The notes under the pieces: model-generated
What the model was told of the DNA's origin: nothing
Seen by the model: only the letters and a program-made list of their open reading frames with translations
The model's database searches: none
Shown: positions 35,464 through 45,616 of the stretch, in pieces
How the letters are laid out: the number at the start of each line of letters is the position of its first letter
Position numbering within the stretch: position 1 is the stretch's first letter
Translations under genes and position numbers: made by a program
Assembly: GCF_001644035.1 (NCBI RefSeq)
Contig: NZ_LUUG01000088.1
Coordinates: 1-64,000 of the forward strand
Source: Methylomonas methanica
GTDB lineage: Bacteria; Pseudomonadota; Gammaproteobacteria; Methylococcales; Methylomonadaceae
Reading direction: 5' to 3'
DNA length: 64,000 nucleotides

Positions 35464-36714
35464 TTATTTCACGCGCACAGGGTGGCGGTTAATCTTCGCG
35501 GGCAGCCTGTTTCCTCGACGCTTTTGTAGCCAGCGGATCACCCCGGTGACAAACAGCACCGGGCAAGCCAGTCCGGTGATAAACACCAAAATCCTTCCCG
35601 GCATGCCGAAGGCCTGACCGGAATGCAGCGGCCATTGCCAGTGGGTAAATACTTCTCCGGCGGTGACGGTTGGCAAACTGGGGTCGTCCAGATCCAGAAT
35701 TTTGCTGCTGTAGCGATCGATCACCGTACAGCGTCGTTGTAAAATGCTGCCGGGCGCATCGACGCCGTCCTGGCAGATTGTGTAGGTTTGGGTTGATTGC
35801 GGAGCACCGTAAATCCAGTGTGGCCGGCCAGTCGGATAACGCTGCATCGCAGTCTCCACGGCTTTGTCCATGCCGATGGCTGGAGCGCTCGGCGCGGGCG
35901 GCGTGGACTGAAACCAGTAACGGTAGGTCACCGGCGAGAACAACTCTAAAACCGGCACCACATTGTGCGGCAATACCATATACACGCCGGAAAACAACAC
36001 CGGGACCATCACCAACAGCGTGTAAAAACCGCTGACCTTGTGCAGATCGTAATTGAATCGTACCTTGCCGGCGTTGGCCTTAAAGGTCAACGCGTTGCGC
36101 CAATGCCCGGTCAACGGCCACCAGACGAGTAGGCCAGTCAGTGTAGAGATGATCAGCAGTGCCGCCGAAATGCCGACCACTATCGAGCTGACTTCCTCTG
36201 ACGGAATCAATAACGCGTAATGTAGTTCGAATATCAAGCCGATAAAGGTGCGGGGTAGCCAGTCGTTGGACCGACCTTGGAGCTGCTTGCCGGTGGCTTG
36301 CGCCGTGTAAGGATCGACCCCTACTAGCCAACGTTCCATGCCGTCCGCGCTAGGGACGGAAAAGTTCAACTTGAAGGCTGCCTCAGCGTTGCGCGGATAG
36401 GTGGCGAAGTTGTGCTTGGCTTGTGGCGGCATCGCTGCCTTACCAGTCGCGAATATCGCCGCTAGGGGCCGATACTCGGCATCCATCGGCACCTCCACCG
36501 TCAGCATATCGGGAAGCAACCATTCGTCGATTTCCGGATGAAACACCAGGATACTGCCTGTGACGCCGTAGATAGCCAGCAACAAGCCCAGCGTCAGGCC
36601 TAGCCACAAATGCACCGTCAGCCAGCGTTGGCGACGGAATTTTAAACGGGAAAGGCTAGGATTTTTCGGTTCTTTGCGAACCGTCGAAGCAGCTTGATAG
36701 CGATTGGTGCTCAT
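35464..36714 (-). CDS. PepSY-TM inner-membrane protein (set C)
   Basis: 416 residues, intact, same architecture as its sisters at 29556 and 41426: four main membrane helices with periplasmic PepSY regions, CQDGVDAPGSILQRRCTVIDRYS and HWQWPLHSGQAFGMPGRILVFITGLACP. ATG 36714 begins MSTNRYQAAS. It follows the nonsense-interrupted receptor at 36994, so if that receptor is dead this protein may serve other receptors. The last ~200 bases of the gene are nearly identical to the 3' end of the PepSY B gene, a sign of gene conversion. Confidence 0.9.
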   Translation of the reverse strand: MSTNRYQAASTVRKEPKNPSLSRLKFRRQRWLTVHLWLGLTLGLLLAIYGVTGSILVFHPEIDEWLLPDMLTVEVPMDAEYRPLAAIFATGKAAMPPQAKHNFATYPRNAEAAFKLNFSVPSADGMERWLVGVDPYTAQATGKQLQGRSNDWLPRTFIGLIFELHYALLIPSEEVSSIVVGISAALLIISTLTGLLVWWPLTGHWRNALTFKANAGKVRFNYDLHKVSGFYTLLVMVPVLFSGVYMVLPHNVVPVLELFSPVTYRYWFQSTPPAPSAPAIGMDKAVETAMQRYPTGRPHWIYGAPQSTQTYTICQDGVDAPGSILQRRCTVIDRYSSKILDLDDPSLPTVTAGEVFTHWQWPLHSGQAFGMPGRILVFITGLACPVLFVTGVIRWLQKRRGNRLPAKINRHPVRVK

Positions 36715-36993
36715 GCTTGTAACCCGAAAGGAACCTTGAAAGTTAGGAAAATAGAGTGGGCTAGCCGGCCGCAACTTTGCCCGGAAAGCCCAGTTGTCGA
36801 ATAAGACGTTTCGACGCAGGAAAATCCCACACCGTCTTGGTTGGCCGGGCGGGATTTGTAATCAATGCCGTCGATATACCCGCGGGTACAAGAGCCGTTC
36901 GCCGGGCGGAGCCGAAGCAAGTTTACTGACATCGGCGACTTCGACTTCGCTCAGGAGCTTAGGTTTGTCTAGAGCCTGGAAACCATCAAGAGA

Positions 36994-39360
36994 TTAAAAC
37001 CGGTATTCGACGCCGCCAAAGACCGACCGGGTTGCGCCGGGATTAAATTGCTCCGCGTCGGCGCCATTTGCATTACCCAGCAACCACACTGACGACGCGT
37101 AATGTTCGTCGGTCAAATTTCGACCATCCACGAACAGCTTCCAATGTTTGCCGTCATCCCAACCCATGCGGGCACCCAGCAAGGCGTAAGGCTTGGCAGC
37201 TAACGTATTGGCAAAGTCCGCCCAATTGGAACTGACGATGCGGGCATTAGGACCGATGTAAAAACCGCTCGGATGCTGGTAAAGCGCTTCGACGAAAGCA
37301 TTATGCTCGGGCACACCGGGCAAGCGGTTATTGCCAAGCGCGGGATCATTATCAAAGTGGAAGTTATTCCAGGTGTAATTGCCGCTTAATCGAAGGTTAT
37401 CACCCGAGGCAGCTAAATCCAGCGGCAGCGAAGTCTCCAGGCCAAGCTCGACACCATTGTGTAAGGTCGTGCTACTGGCGTTGGTTGCAGAAAATGCGGT
37501 AGGGTTTCGCGGGTCGGCAATAATCAAGTACTCGTTATTAACCCATGCCTGATAAAAAGCCAGATCCCATTTCAAGCGTTCGGTTTGTCCGCGGGTACCG
37601 ATCTCCACGGTGCTTGCGGTTTGAATATCTCTTTTCGGGTTGAGATAAACAGTGACCAGATCATTCATCGGCGGCGGCTCGGCGCTGCGGCTTAAATTGC
37701 CGTAAATTTGCGCCTCGTCGGTAGCCTGCCAGGTAAAGCCTAACTTGGGACTTGCGTTAAAAAAGTCTTGATTGGCTTGATTGCTGGGTCGCGCAGCACT
37801 GGCTACGTAGCCCTCGTACCGCTCGTAATTCACATCGCGATAATTCAATTGAATGCCGGCTATCAGGGTAAACGCATCGGTCAAACTCAATTGATCTTCC
37901 ATAAAAGCTTCGACATTCAGCCAGCGGTCCCGCTCTGCCGTCAACAGCGGCCCCAATCGCCTGCCGATGGTGTCGTAGTTCTTATCGTTGATAAATTGCC
38001 ATTGGGTAAGACCACCCCAAACCACTATATTTTTTAATCCAAATAGCTGGCCATTGATCTCATGACGCCAGTTAAATCCTACATCCTGCCACTGATCGTG
38101 ATTGCCGCTGCCCGTATAGTCGTAGCGGTAGTTATTGATCGAATAATAAGTGCCGACATCGAAGCGATCACCGCCATTCAATTTTACCGAATGCTTCAGA
38201 TCGAATCGGTAGGATGAAAAGCCATTGGGCAACGACCAGTCGTTGGCATTTTGTTGAGGATTTTGGTCGATTTGCCGTTTGCTGAGCGATGCCGGCCATA
38301 AGAAATTATGGTTTTGTGCATCGAAATACAAACGGGTTTCGTGATTATCGTTCCAGCGATAGCCGATATTGCCATGTCCCAAAAACTGCTCTTGATGATT
38401 GTTTTCCCGGGTCGTATCGGTATTAATGTAGGAAAACGTGCCGAAAACATCCAGGCCGTTTTCAAACGCTTTGCCGCCGCTGAAATAGGGCCGATAGTAA
38501 TCGTTGGTACCGCCGACGATGCCTATTTTCAAGGGATCGGCGGTGTATCCGGTCGGCGTAATGTAATTGATGGCACCGCCTAGATTGCTGCCGCCGTATT
38601 CCAAGGCATTGGCACCGCGATAAACTTCGATGTGCTCGATAGCATAAAGATTGAGCGCCTCGACATCGAAAGTGCCATTGGCGTGCGTAAACGGCATGCC
38701 GTTGCGCAGGATTTTGATCCCGCGAATCGGCGAAATATCGGAATTGCCGTCGGAACCGCGGATGGAGATGCGCGATCCGCCGGTCGCGCCGGCGCTAATA
38801 TCGCCCACATAAACACCCGGCGCCGTCGCCAAGGCATCGCTGACCGACAAAGGCGCACCTTCGGTGATCCGTTCGCCATCGATCACCGTGGTGCCGCCCG
38901 CCACTCGATTGAGTTTGGCTTGCGACTCTTGAAGCGATGGCGTAGTCAGGCTAAGGCTTTCACTTCCCAAGGCTTTGCCCGTTACCGTTAGACTCGGCAA
39001 GGTCGTCGTGCCGACCGCCGACTGCGGCCCCACCGCTGCCGCTTTTTCCAAGGTTACGGTATTACCGTTGCTGAACCGGTAGTGCAGCCCGGAACCGCGC
39101 AGCAAGTTTTGCAAAGCCTGTTCCGGCGTATAACTGCCTTTTAATTCCGGCGCGGTGATGCGTTCGGCAATGTCGCCTTCATACAGCACTTACAAGCCGG
39201 TGAGCGCGGAAAAACGGGTCAAGGCGGCGGACAGCGCTTGGGAGCGGATATCAAAGCTTTGCGTGGTTTGCTCGGCAGCTAGGGTAATAGTGGAAGTCAA
39301 CAGGCCGGCAGCAAGCACTGCATAGAATGGGCCGCGGCAAGCTGGTACGGGATATTTCAT
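36994..39360 (-). pseudogene. TonB-dependent receptor with STN domain, interrupted by one TAA (set C)
   Basis: The ATG at 39360 starts a signal peptide (ACRGPFYAVLAAGLLTSTITLAA) and STN domain (FDIRSQALSAALTRFSALTGL). A TAA at 39190-39192 falls where a Gln codon CAA is expected; the same frame continues VLYEGDIAERITAPELKGSY... with plug and complete barrel to the terminal Phe. The barrel and plug (GGSRISIRGSDGN, ISPIRGIKILRNGMPF) are of the FecA/citrate-like subgroup, unlike receptor B. Restart at GTG 39189 is possible but would lack a signal peptide. So it is either a recent pseudogene, a sequencing error or a case of readthrough. Total length would be 788 codons. Confidence 0.85.
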
Positions 39361-39487
39361 GCGTCTATCTCCTTCGTCGATGAATGGTGTTACCGACAAA
39401 GACGATGCGGGTTCAGACTTACCCTTAGTGCGGAAAAAATATTTTTTATAGCGGTTTACTGTTAGCGCAAGCTGCCCGCCGATCACG

Positions 39488-40546
39488 TCAATACAACAAC
39501 ACTAGATCGCCCGGCATCCGCAAAGCTTTGGCTTGAAGCGTGGTTACCAGCGCAGCCAGCACTGCATCGGGGTCGCCGTTGTTGAATACGCCGTTGACGA
39601 CGCGTTCGGCCAACTGCGGATTGACAGCGACAATACGGCCTCGCCGATAGCGGTTAACTTCCTCCAATACTTGTGTCAAAGGCTGGCGGTGAAACACGGT
39701 TTGGCTTCGCCGCCAGGCCAGCGCATCGTCGTTGTCTAGCTTAGCAACGGCTTGCAGCCGGCCTTGCCGATATTCGGCTTGCTCGGCGGCATGAACCAGG
39801 GCTTTAGCATTGTCTGCGTCGACCTCCACGGTGCCTTCGCTGACGACGATGCGCATCTCGTCGGCGTGCTTGCGGACGCTGTAGGCGGTGCCCACCGCGC
39901 GGGCAGTTGCTTGGCCGCCGTCAACGACAAAAGGCCGTTGTTTATTGGGTGCGACTTCGAAATAGGCTTCGCCGCGTAACAATTCGATGTGGCGCAGGCT
40001 GTCGCTATAGCGAACCACCAAGGCCGTATCGGTATTCAAGGTCAGCCGCGAGCCGTCCGCCAGATCGACGCTGAGTTGTTGGCCGGCTGCGGTATGGTAA
40101 TCGCTACGCCAGTTTTGCCATTGCTCGGGTAATCGCCAGCCGGCAACCAGCAACAACAGCCCGAGACAGCCCATGGCAGCACGGTGCAGGCTTCGCCCGC
40201 CGGACGAAGGTTGCAAGCGCCCCTCACCCTGCCCTCTCGGCAACTGTTCCAGACGTTGCCCTACCTCCTGCATCCATGCAGTCGTCCCGGCGGGAGAGGG
40301 TGCTGTTTTAAACTGGGCGGCATCCGCTTGTAGACGTTGCTGAACCCGCTCCGCCGGCAGTTGCAGCAGGTCCCACAGCTTGAGGGATTTGTCGTAGGCT
40401 TCGGCGTGTCGGGGATCGGCGTGGTACCAGATTTCAAATTGGCGACGCTCTTCGTCGCTGACATCATCCGCGTGCATACGGGCAAACCAGGCGAGTGCCT
40501 GATCCGAAAGCGAGCCGGATGACGCGGATTGAGGATTATCAGACAT
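39488..40546 (-). CDS. FecR-type regulator (set C)
   Basis: About 352 residues from ATG 40546 (an ATG at 40582 would add 12 residues; neither has a strong ribosome site). It has a DUF4880-type N-terminus (LSDQALAWFARMHADDVSDEERRQFEIWYHADPRH), a membrane helix (RAAMGCLGLLLLVAGWRL), the FecR domain (AAGQQLSVDLADGSRLTLNTDTALVVRY ... GEAYFEVAPNKQRPFVVDGG) and a DUF4974-type end. It sits between sigma C and receptor C. The linker before the membrane helix carries a Pro/Gly-rich stretch. Confidence 0.92.
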   Translation of the reverse strand: MSDNPQSASSGSLSDQALAWFARMHADDVSDEERRQFEIWYHADPRHAEAYDKSLKLWDLLQLPAERVQQRLQADAAQFKTAPSPAGTTAWMQEVGQRLEQLPRGQGEGRLQPSSGGRSLHRAAMGCLGLLLLVAGWRLPEQWQNWRSDYHTAAGQQLSVDLADGSRLTLNTDTALVVRYSDSLRHIELLRGEAYFEVAPNKQRPFVVDGGQATARAVGTAYSVRKHADEMRIVVSEGTVEVDADNAKALVHAAEQAEYRQGRLQAVAKLDNDDALAWRRSQTVFHRQPLTQVLEEVNRYRRGRIVAVNPQLAERVVNGVFNNGDPDAVLAALVTTLQAKALRMPGDLVLLY

Positions 40547-40635
40547 GGTTAGGGACGGGAAGCGTTGAGCCGAAGCTGACATGATGCCACGATTTTAGAA
40601 CGGGGTTAATTTGCATGAGACAAGCGCGCCGAGCA

Positions 40636-41142
40636 TCAAAGGAAATCGATGCGGTCTTTCAAATGCTTCAGAGCCTTATGCATATGACTTTCCACAGTGC
40701 GCGCCGATATGCCCAGCTCGGCGGCGATTTCGGAATATCGCTTGCCTTCCACTCGGCACGCCAAGAACACCTTGCGACATTGCGGCGGCAGTTCGTAGAT
40801 GAGTGTTTCGAACAATTCCATTTGTTGCTGTCCCTCCAGCGTGCTATCCGGTTGCGGTTGATTACAAGCGATATCCTCGCCGACCAGACCGCCGTCGCGC
40901 TGGTCTTGCCGGGCTCTGCTGCGCAAGTGGTCCAGGGCCAGATTGTCGGCGATGCGAAACACGAACGCCCGCTGATTGGCGATCTCGCCGGCAGCGGAAT
41001 AGCGGGCGATGCGCAAATAGGTTTCCTGGATCAAATCGGCCGCGGTTTCGGCACAATTGACCTTACGAGTCAAAAATTGCTGTAGTTCTTTCTGGTAGAG
41101 CAGAAAACTGGCTAGTAAATCGGAATCGGTGATTGCATCCAT
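40636..41142 (-). CDS. ECF sigma factor, FecI type (set C)
   Basis: 168 residues from ATG 41142 (a GTG lies two codons upstream). Region 2 shows CAETAADLIQETYLRIARY and NQRAFVFRIADNLALDHLRS; region 4 shows YELPPQCRKVFLACRVEGKRYSEIAAELGISARTVESHMHKAL, which resembles classical FecI most closely. It starts set C and is followed by fecR after about 90 bases. Confidence 0.92.
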   Translation of the reverse strand: MDAITDSDLLASFLLYQKELQQFLTRKVNCAETAADLIQETYLRIARYSAAGEIANQRAFVFRIADNLALDHLRSRARQDQRDGGLVGEDIACNQPQPDSTLEGQQQMELFETLIYELPPQCRKVFLACRVEGKRYSEIAAELGISARTVESHMHKALKHLKDRIDFL

Positions 41143-41425
41143 GAACACATAGTTGGCAATGAAACGTCTTCTGTTACAGCAAATTTTAAGCCACTAGCCT
41201 GGGAAGCCAGCGTTATGTGGCGATTGATTCATCAGTTCACAACATTGATGGCGAAATCCCCGAAAGCGTAACGACCAAAGTGCGGCATATGACACACTTT
41301 TAAATTCACGCCTCCAGCCTCGAATCGCGACTGACATCGGGACGAATTCATATCCCCTTATTGCTGAAAACAAAAGCTCATCATGTAGCGAGTCCTTCGT
41401 TTCAGAACCTGATAAGTGATCGGTT

Positions 41426-42652
41426 TCAGCCTTTCCGTTTGTGCCGGGTTGTGGCTTTCTGCCGCCAGCGGATCACACCGGTGACGAACAGCGCCGGGCA
41501 AGCCAGTCCGGTGATAAACACCAAAATCCGCCCGGTCATGCCGAACGCTTGGCCGGAATGCAGCGGCCATTGCCAGTGGGTGAAGATTTCGCCAGCTGCC
41601 GCGGTTGGCAGGCTGGGATCGTCCAGGTCCAGAATCTTGCCGGTGTAGCGATCGATCACCGTGCAGCGGCGCTGCAAGATGCTGCCGGGTGCATCAACGC
41701 CATCCTGGCACACGGTATAAGTTTTGGCAGGCTCGGCGGCGCCATAAATCCAATGCGGCCGGCCTTGCGGGTATTGTTTGAAGGCAATCGCCACCGCCTC
41801 GTCCATGCCGATAGCCGGGGCGTTTTGATTTGGCGGTGTAGACTGAAACCATTAGCGATAGGTCACCGGCGAAAACAACTCTAAAATCGGCACCACGTTA
41901 TGCGGCAATACCATGTAGATGCCGGAAAACAGTACCGGCAGCATCACCAGCAACGTGTAAAAACCGCTGGTTTTGTGCAGATCGTAATTGAAACGCACCT
42001 TGCCGGCCCCGGCTTTGAACGTCAGTGCCTGCCGCCACTTGCCGGTCAGCGGCCACCAGACGATCAGGCCAGTCAGCGTCGAGATGATCAACAGCGCCGC
42101 CGAGACGACGACGATGACGGCGCTGATGTCCTCGGACGGAATCAGCAGCGCATAATGCAATTCGAACACGCAATCGATGAAGGTTGCCGGCAGCCAATCG
42201 CCGGAACGGGTCAGTAACATTTTTCCTGTCACTTGCGCCGTGTAGGGATTGACACCGACGATCCAGCGTTGGTTTTCCGTGTCGGAGGTTGGGAATTGGT
42301 AACGCAGTTTGAAAGCGGCACTCTCGTTGCGCGGGTACACCGAAAACACGTGTTTCGCGGTTGGCGGCATCACGGTTTTACCGGCAGCGAAAATTTCCGC
42401 CAGCGGCCGGTACTTTGCGTCGGCAGGGTGTTCAACTACCAGTAAATCCGGGTGCAGCCACTCGTCGATCTCGGCGTAGAACACCAGAAAACTGCCGGTG
42501 ATGCCGTAAATCGACAGCAAAAATCCCAGTGTCAAACCCAGCCACAAATGCACGTCCAGCCAGCGTTTGCGACGGGCTTTCAGGCCGGACAAGGCCGGAT
42601 TTCGCGGAGCTGCCTGCATGGTCGAGTCCGATTGTTGGTGGATGGCGGTCAT
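41426..42652 (-). pseudogene. PepSY-TM protein interrupted by one TAA (set D)
   Basis: The frame from ATG 42652 runs 266 codons to ELFSPVTYR and meets TAA at 41852-41854, where both sisters have Tyr (TAC) in VTYRYWFQSTPP. The same frame continues WFQSTPP... to a normal end near 41426, so one C-to-A change is the only visible defect. The shortened product would lack the last PepSY region and the last membrane helix. The second part has an internal ATG (41806) but no ribosome site I recognise. Confidence 0.87.
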
Positions 42653-42975
42653 GGCGATAGCAAAACGGTCAGGTAAAGGGTGCGAAAAATATACGAATTA
42701 AAACCGTCGACTTATGAAAAATCTGATTGAGTCCATCGGCTTAGTCCAACGCGTATGGAAACCGGACAAATCAAAAATCGCTGATTCCTAAATACGACGT
42801 TTCGGCCCAGCAAAACCCCAGTTCCTTTTCGCTGGGAGAAATTTGTAAGCAATGCCGAAAAGTGGTATTGCCGCGTGGGCCGGGTCAGCTCGATAACGCT
42901 TAACCCGGCAACCCCAAGCCAATCCGTCGGGTTACGGCTAACACCAAACCCGACCTACATGACCAACAGAACGGT
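42653..42975. other. Intergenic region with hairpin, receptor D to PepSY D
   Basis: About 320 bases. GTCGGGTT-N13-AACCCGAC at 42926-42954, some 20 bases past the receptor stop, is another mobile-type palindrome and may act as an mRNA end. The rest is AT-richer and resembles the leader before the other PepSY genes only weakly. No gene seen. Confidence 0.5.
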
Positions 42976-45435
42976 TTAATACTCCAACTTAATCGACCCC
43001 ATCACCGCTAACGGTTCGGCGGGCAGGTTGGTGCGGCGCGAGCGCAGCACGTAATATTCGGCATCGTTGACGTTGTTGATGTTGACCTGTGTGGTCAAAT
43101 TAACATCGCCCAGTTTGCGTTTGTACGCTGCCATCAGATCCAACCGAGCATAGGATCTGTCGAAATAGCTGTTTGCGGCATCGCCGTAACGGCGTCCGGA
43201 GACATAGACCCCTGCACCGACACTAAAGCCTTTCAGCCATTCGCCGTCGAAGTCATACTTCAACCAAGCGCTGCCTTGATGGTTGGGTGCGAAGGGCATG
43301 CGCTTGCCGATGTTGGCCGGCGCCGTCACGTCGTCGGTGACCTTGGCATTGGTGTAGGCATAGGTACCTATCACACTCAAGCCCTCGTAAAGCTGCCCTT
43401 GCACGTCAAGTTCGACGCCCTTGCTGCTGCCCTTGACCGGAACCTGCGCATTGATCAGGTTGCTGTTGGGGTCTTGGAAAAACTGGGTTCTTTCCAAATC
43501 GAAGTAGGCCACGCTGGCGTTGAGCTTGCCGTCGAAAAACTGGGTTTTTACCCCACCCTCGAACTGAGTGGCATCGAATAGATCGTATAGCTTGGCGCCG
43601 CCGGTATCGTAATCGTTGGCCGGACCGAACGATTCGGTGAAGCTGCCGAACAAGGACAGCCATTTTAACGGTTGGTAAACGATGCCGACCCTGGGGCTGA
43701 CCACATCGTCATTGCGGGCGTCCTTGCCGGCCGGCGCCCACCAACTGAGGTCTTGCTCCCTATCCACCCAGTCGTAGCGGAAACCGCCCATGATGTGCAG
43801 TTTGTCCCAGAATGTCATTTGATCCTGAAAGTAAATGGCCTTGGAGGTGTTTTCGGTGGCGATGACATCATTGAACCGCGCATTGCGGATTCGGCTCAAC
43901 TGGGCGTCGGAAACTGCCGCAATATTCGGGTTAAAGATGTTGATCGTGTCCACGTTGCCACTGGCAACCTCGTATTTCAGCTGGCTGTTGTAATACTCGC
44001 CGCCGAGCAATAGTTTATGTTTGACGCCGTAAGTTTCGAAGTCGAAGGTACCATTCACCCAGGCCGTCAGCGACTCGGCGTTTTCCGGGCTAAACCAATA
44101 ATTGCGCGTGGCGTTGCCGAAGGAGTTGCCGGGGGTCTCGTTGACGCGACCGGTATAAAAGCCCTGCCAATACTTCTGGTATTGCGATGAGACCACGCCG
44201 GCGTTTAACTTGACCTGATCGTTGACGCGATGGTCTATCCGAAAATCGACCAAATTGTTGGTGGTGGAGTTTCTTAAATCCGAGCGGCCGACGAAGGATC
44301 TGGAAATGGGAATGCGCGCCAATTGATTGCCGACCGCCGGAATACCGTAGTCATAGGCGTTGTTCTCGTCGAAGTATTCGTAGGACAAGGTGAATTTAGT
44401 ATCCGGCGTGGCTTCCCAACTCAGGGTAGGTGCGAAAAATATCCGGTCGTTACCCATGTTTTGCCGGAACGAACCGGTATCTAGATAGGACATGTCCACT
44501 CGATAGTTCAAGCCGTGTTCCTTGCTGACCGGTCCGGTCGCGCTGGCTTCGGTGCGGTAAAAATCGTAAGAACCGAAGCGTTGTTCCAGCGAATAGTAGG
44601 GCGTCGAGCTGGGTTGCTTGGTCACGGTACTGATCAAACCGCCGGGATCGCCGAAGCCGAACAGCATCGCCGATGCGCCTTTGATTACTTCCACGCGCTC
44701 GACGTTGGCCAGGTCGAATTTGGTGAACGGTATCCGGATGCCGTTGCGATAGTTAACGGTGCTTTGCAGGAAGCCGCGCATCACGAATTGTTCGTGGTCG
44801 CCACCGTACGAATGATAGGACTGCACGCCGCTGACGTTCTTGATCGCGTCCTGTAAGCGATAGGACTGTTGATCGTGGAGAACCGCTTTGTTAACGACTT
44901 GAATGGAGGCCGGGGTTTCCATGATGGGTGTGTCGGTTTTGGTCGCCAACGCGGTGTTGGTACGGGTATAACTGAGGTTATAGGGATCGTCGGGGTCGAG
45001 ATCGGTTTTGCCGATGACCGTCACCGCCGGCATCGTCGCGGCGGATTGCGGCTCCAACTCGGCCGTATTTTGCAGCGTGACGGTGTTACCGCTATTAAAT
45101 CGATAACTAATGCCCGAGCCGGACAGTATGCGTTTCAATGCACCTTCCAACGAATATTGCCCGCTGACGCCTTGCGAATCGATACCCTTGACCAACTCCG
45201 AGTTGTAAACAAACTGCACACCGGACTGTTCGGCCAGCGCGCTCAGTGCGGAATACAAGGGCTGCACGGCGATGTTGTAGTTGCGGCTTTCGCTGTTGGC
45301 GCTGGGGCTGTCGGCCTGAGCAACCAGCGGCGCGGCAATGGTCATTAAACCCATACACAGTGGCAACGCGCCGATTGCGGATGAGCCTTTAGTTCGGGCT
45401 GTTCCCGTCCTGCTTGGGTTTGGGGTTATTCTCAT
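42976..45435 (-). CDS. TonB-dependent siderophore receptor with STN domain (Fec set D)
   Basis: 819 residues, intact. GAGGA six bases before ATG 45435. Signal peptide near residues 18-41 (GALPLCMGLMTIAAPLVAQA), STN domain (YNIAVQPLYSALSALAEQSG ... LEGALKRILSGSGISYRF), plug (TDTPIMETPASIQVVNKAVL ... VERVEVIKGASAMLFGFGDPGG) and barrel ending LEY. It is of the FpvA/FoxA-like siderophore group, as is receptor B, and would signal to FecR D. The ligand is not predictable from sequence. Confidence 0.93.
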   Translation of the reverse strand: MRITPNPSRTGTARTKGSSAIGALPLCMGLMTIAAPLVAQADSPSANSESRNYNIAVQPLYSALSALAEQSGVQFVYNSELVKGIDSQGVSGQYSLEGALKRILSGSGISYRFNSGNTVTLQNTAELEPQSAATMPAVTVIGKTDLDPDDPYNLSYTRTNTALATKTDTPIMETPASIQVVNKAVLHDQQSYRLQDAIKNVSGVQSYHSYGGDHEQFVMRGFLQSTVNYRNGIRIPFTKFDLANVERVEVIKGASAMLFGFGDPGGLISTVTKQPSSTPYYSLEQRFGSYDFYRTEASATGPVSKEHGLNYRVDMSYLDTGSFRQNMGNDRIFFAPTLSWEATPDTKFTLSYEYFDENNAYDYGIPAVGNQLARIPISRSFVGRSDLRNSTTNNLVDFRIDHRVNDQVKLNAGVVSSQYQKYWQGFYTGRVNETPGNSFGNATRNYWFSPENAESLTAWVNGTFDFETYGVKHKLLLGGEYYNSQLKYEVASGNVDTINIFNPNIAAVSDAQLSRIRNARFNDVIATENTSKAIYFQDQMTFWDKLHIMGGFRYDWVDREQDLSWWAPAGKDARNDDVVSPRVGIVYQPLKWLSLFGSFTESFGPANDYDTGGAKLYDLFDATQFEGGVKTQFFDGKLNASVAYFDLERTQFFQDPNSNLINAQVPVKGSSKGVELDVQGQLYEGLSVIGTYAYTNAKVTDDVTAPANIGKRMPFAPNHQGSAWLKYDFDGEWLKGFSVGAGVYVSGRRYGDAANSYFDRSYARLDLMAAYKRKLGDVNLTTQVNINNVNDAEYYVLRSRRTNLPAEPLAVMGSIKLEY

Positions 45436-45616
45436 GATGTGTCCTCAGTAGATGTGTTCTAGCTGAGAACGATTGGTGGATGGCAATGCCGTACTGATTC
45501 ATGCGCGGCAAATTGTCGCAGGGTTAATGACGTGCAGTTTCAGAGAAAACTATAAGAAGCCGGCAAACATTCGGTCGCCTTTAAAGCGCCTCCTACCGCT
45601 CAAATAGTCCTCATAT

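Noticed and set aside
39190-39192. Selenocysteine or pyrrolysine insertion at the internal stops of receptor C and PepSY D
   Set aside because: Both stops are TAA, not TGA or TAG, and the expected residues are Gln and Tyr; point mutation is the simpler view.
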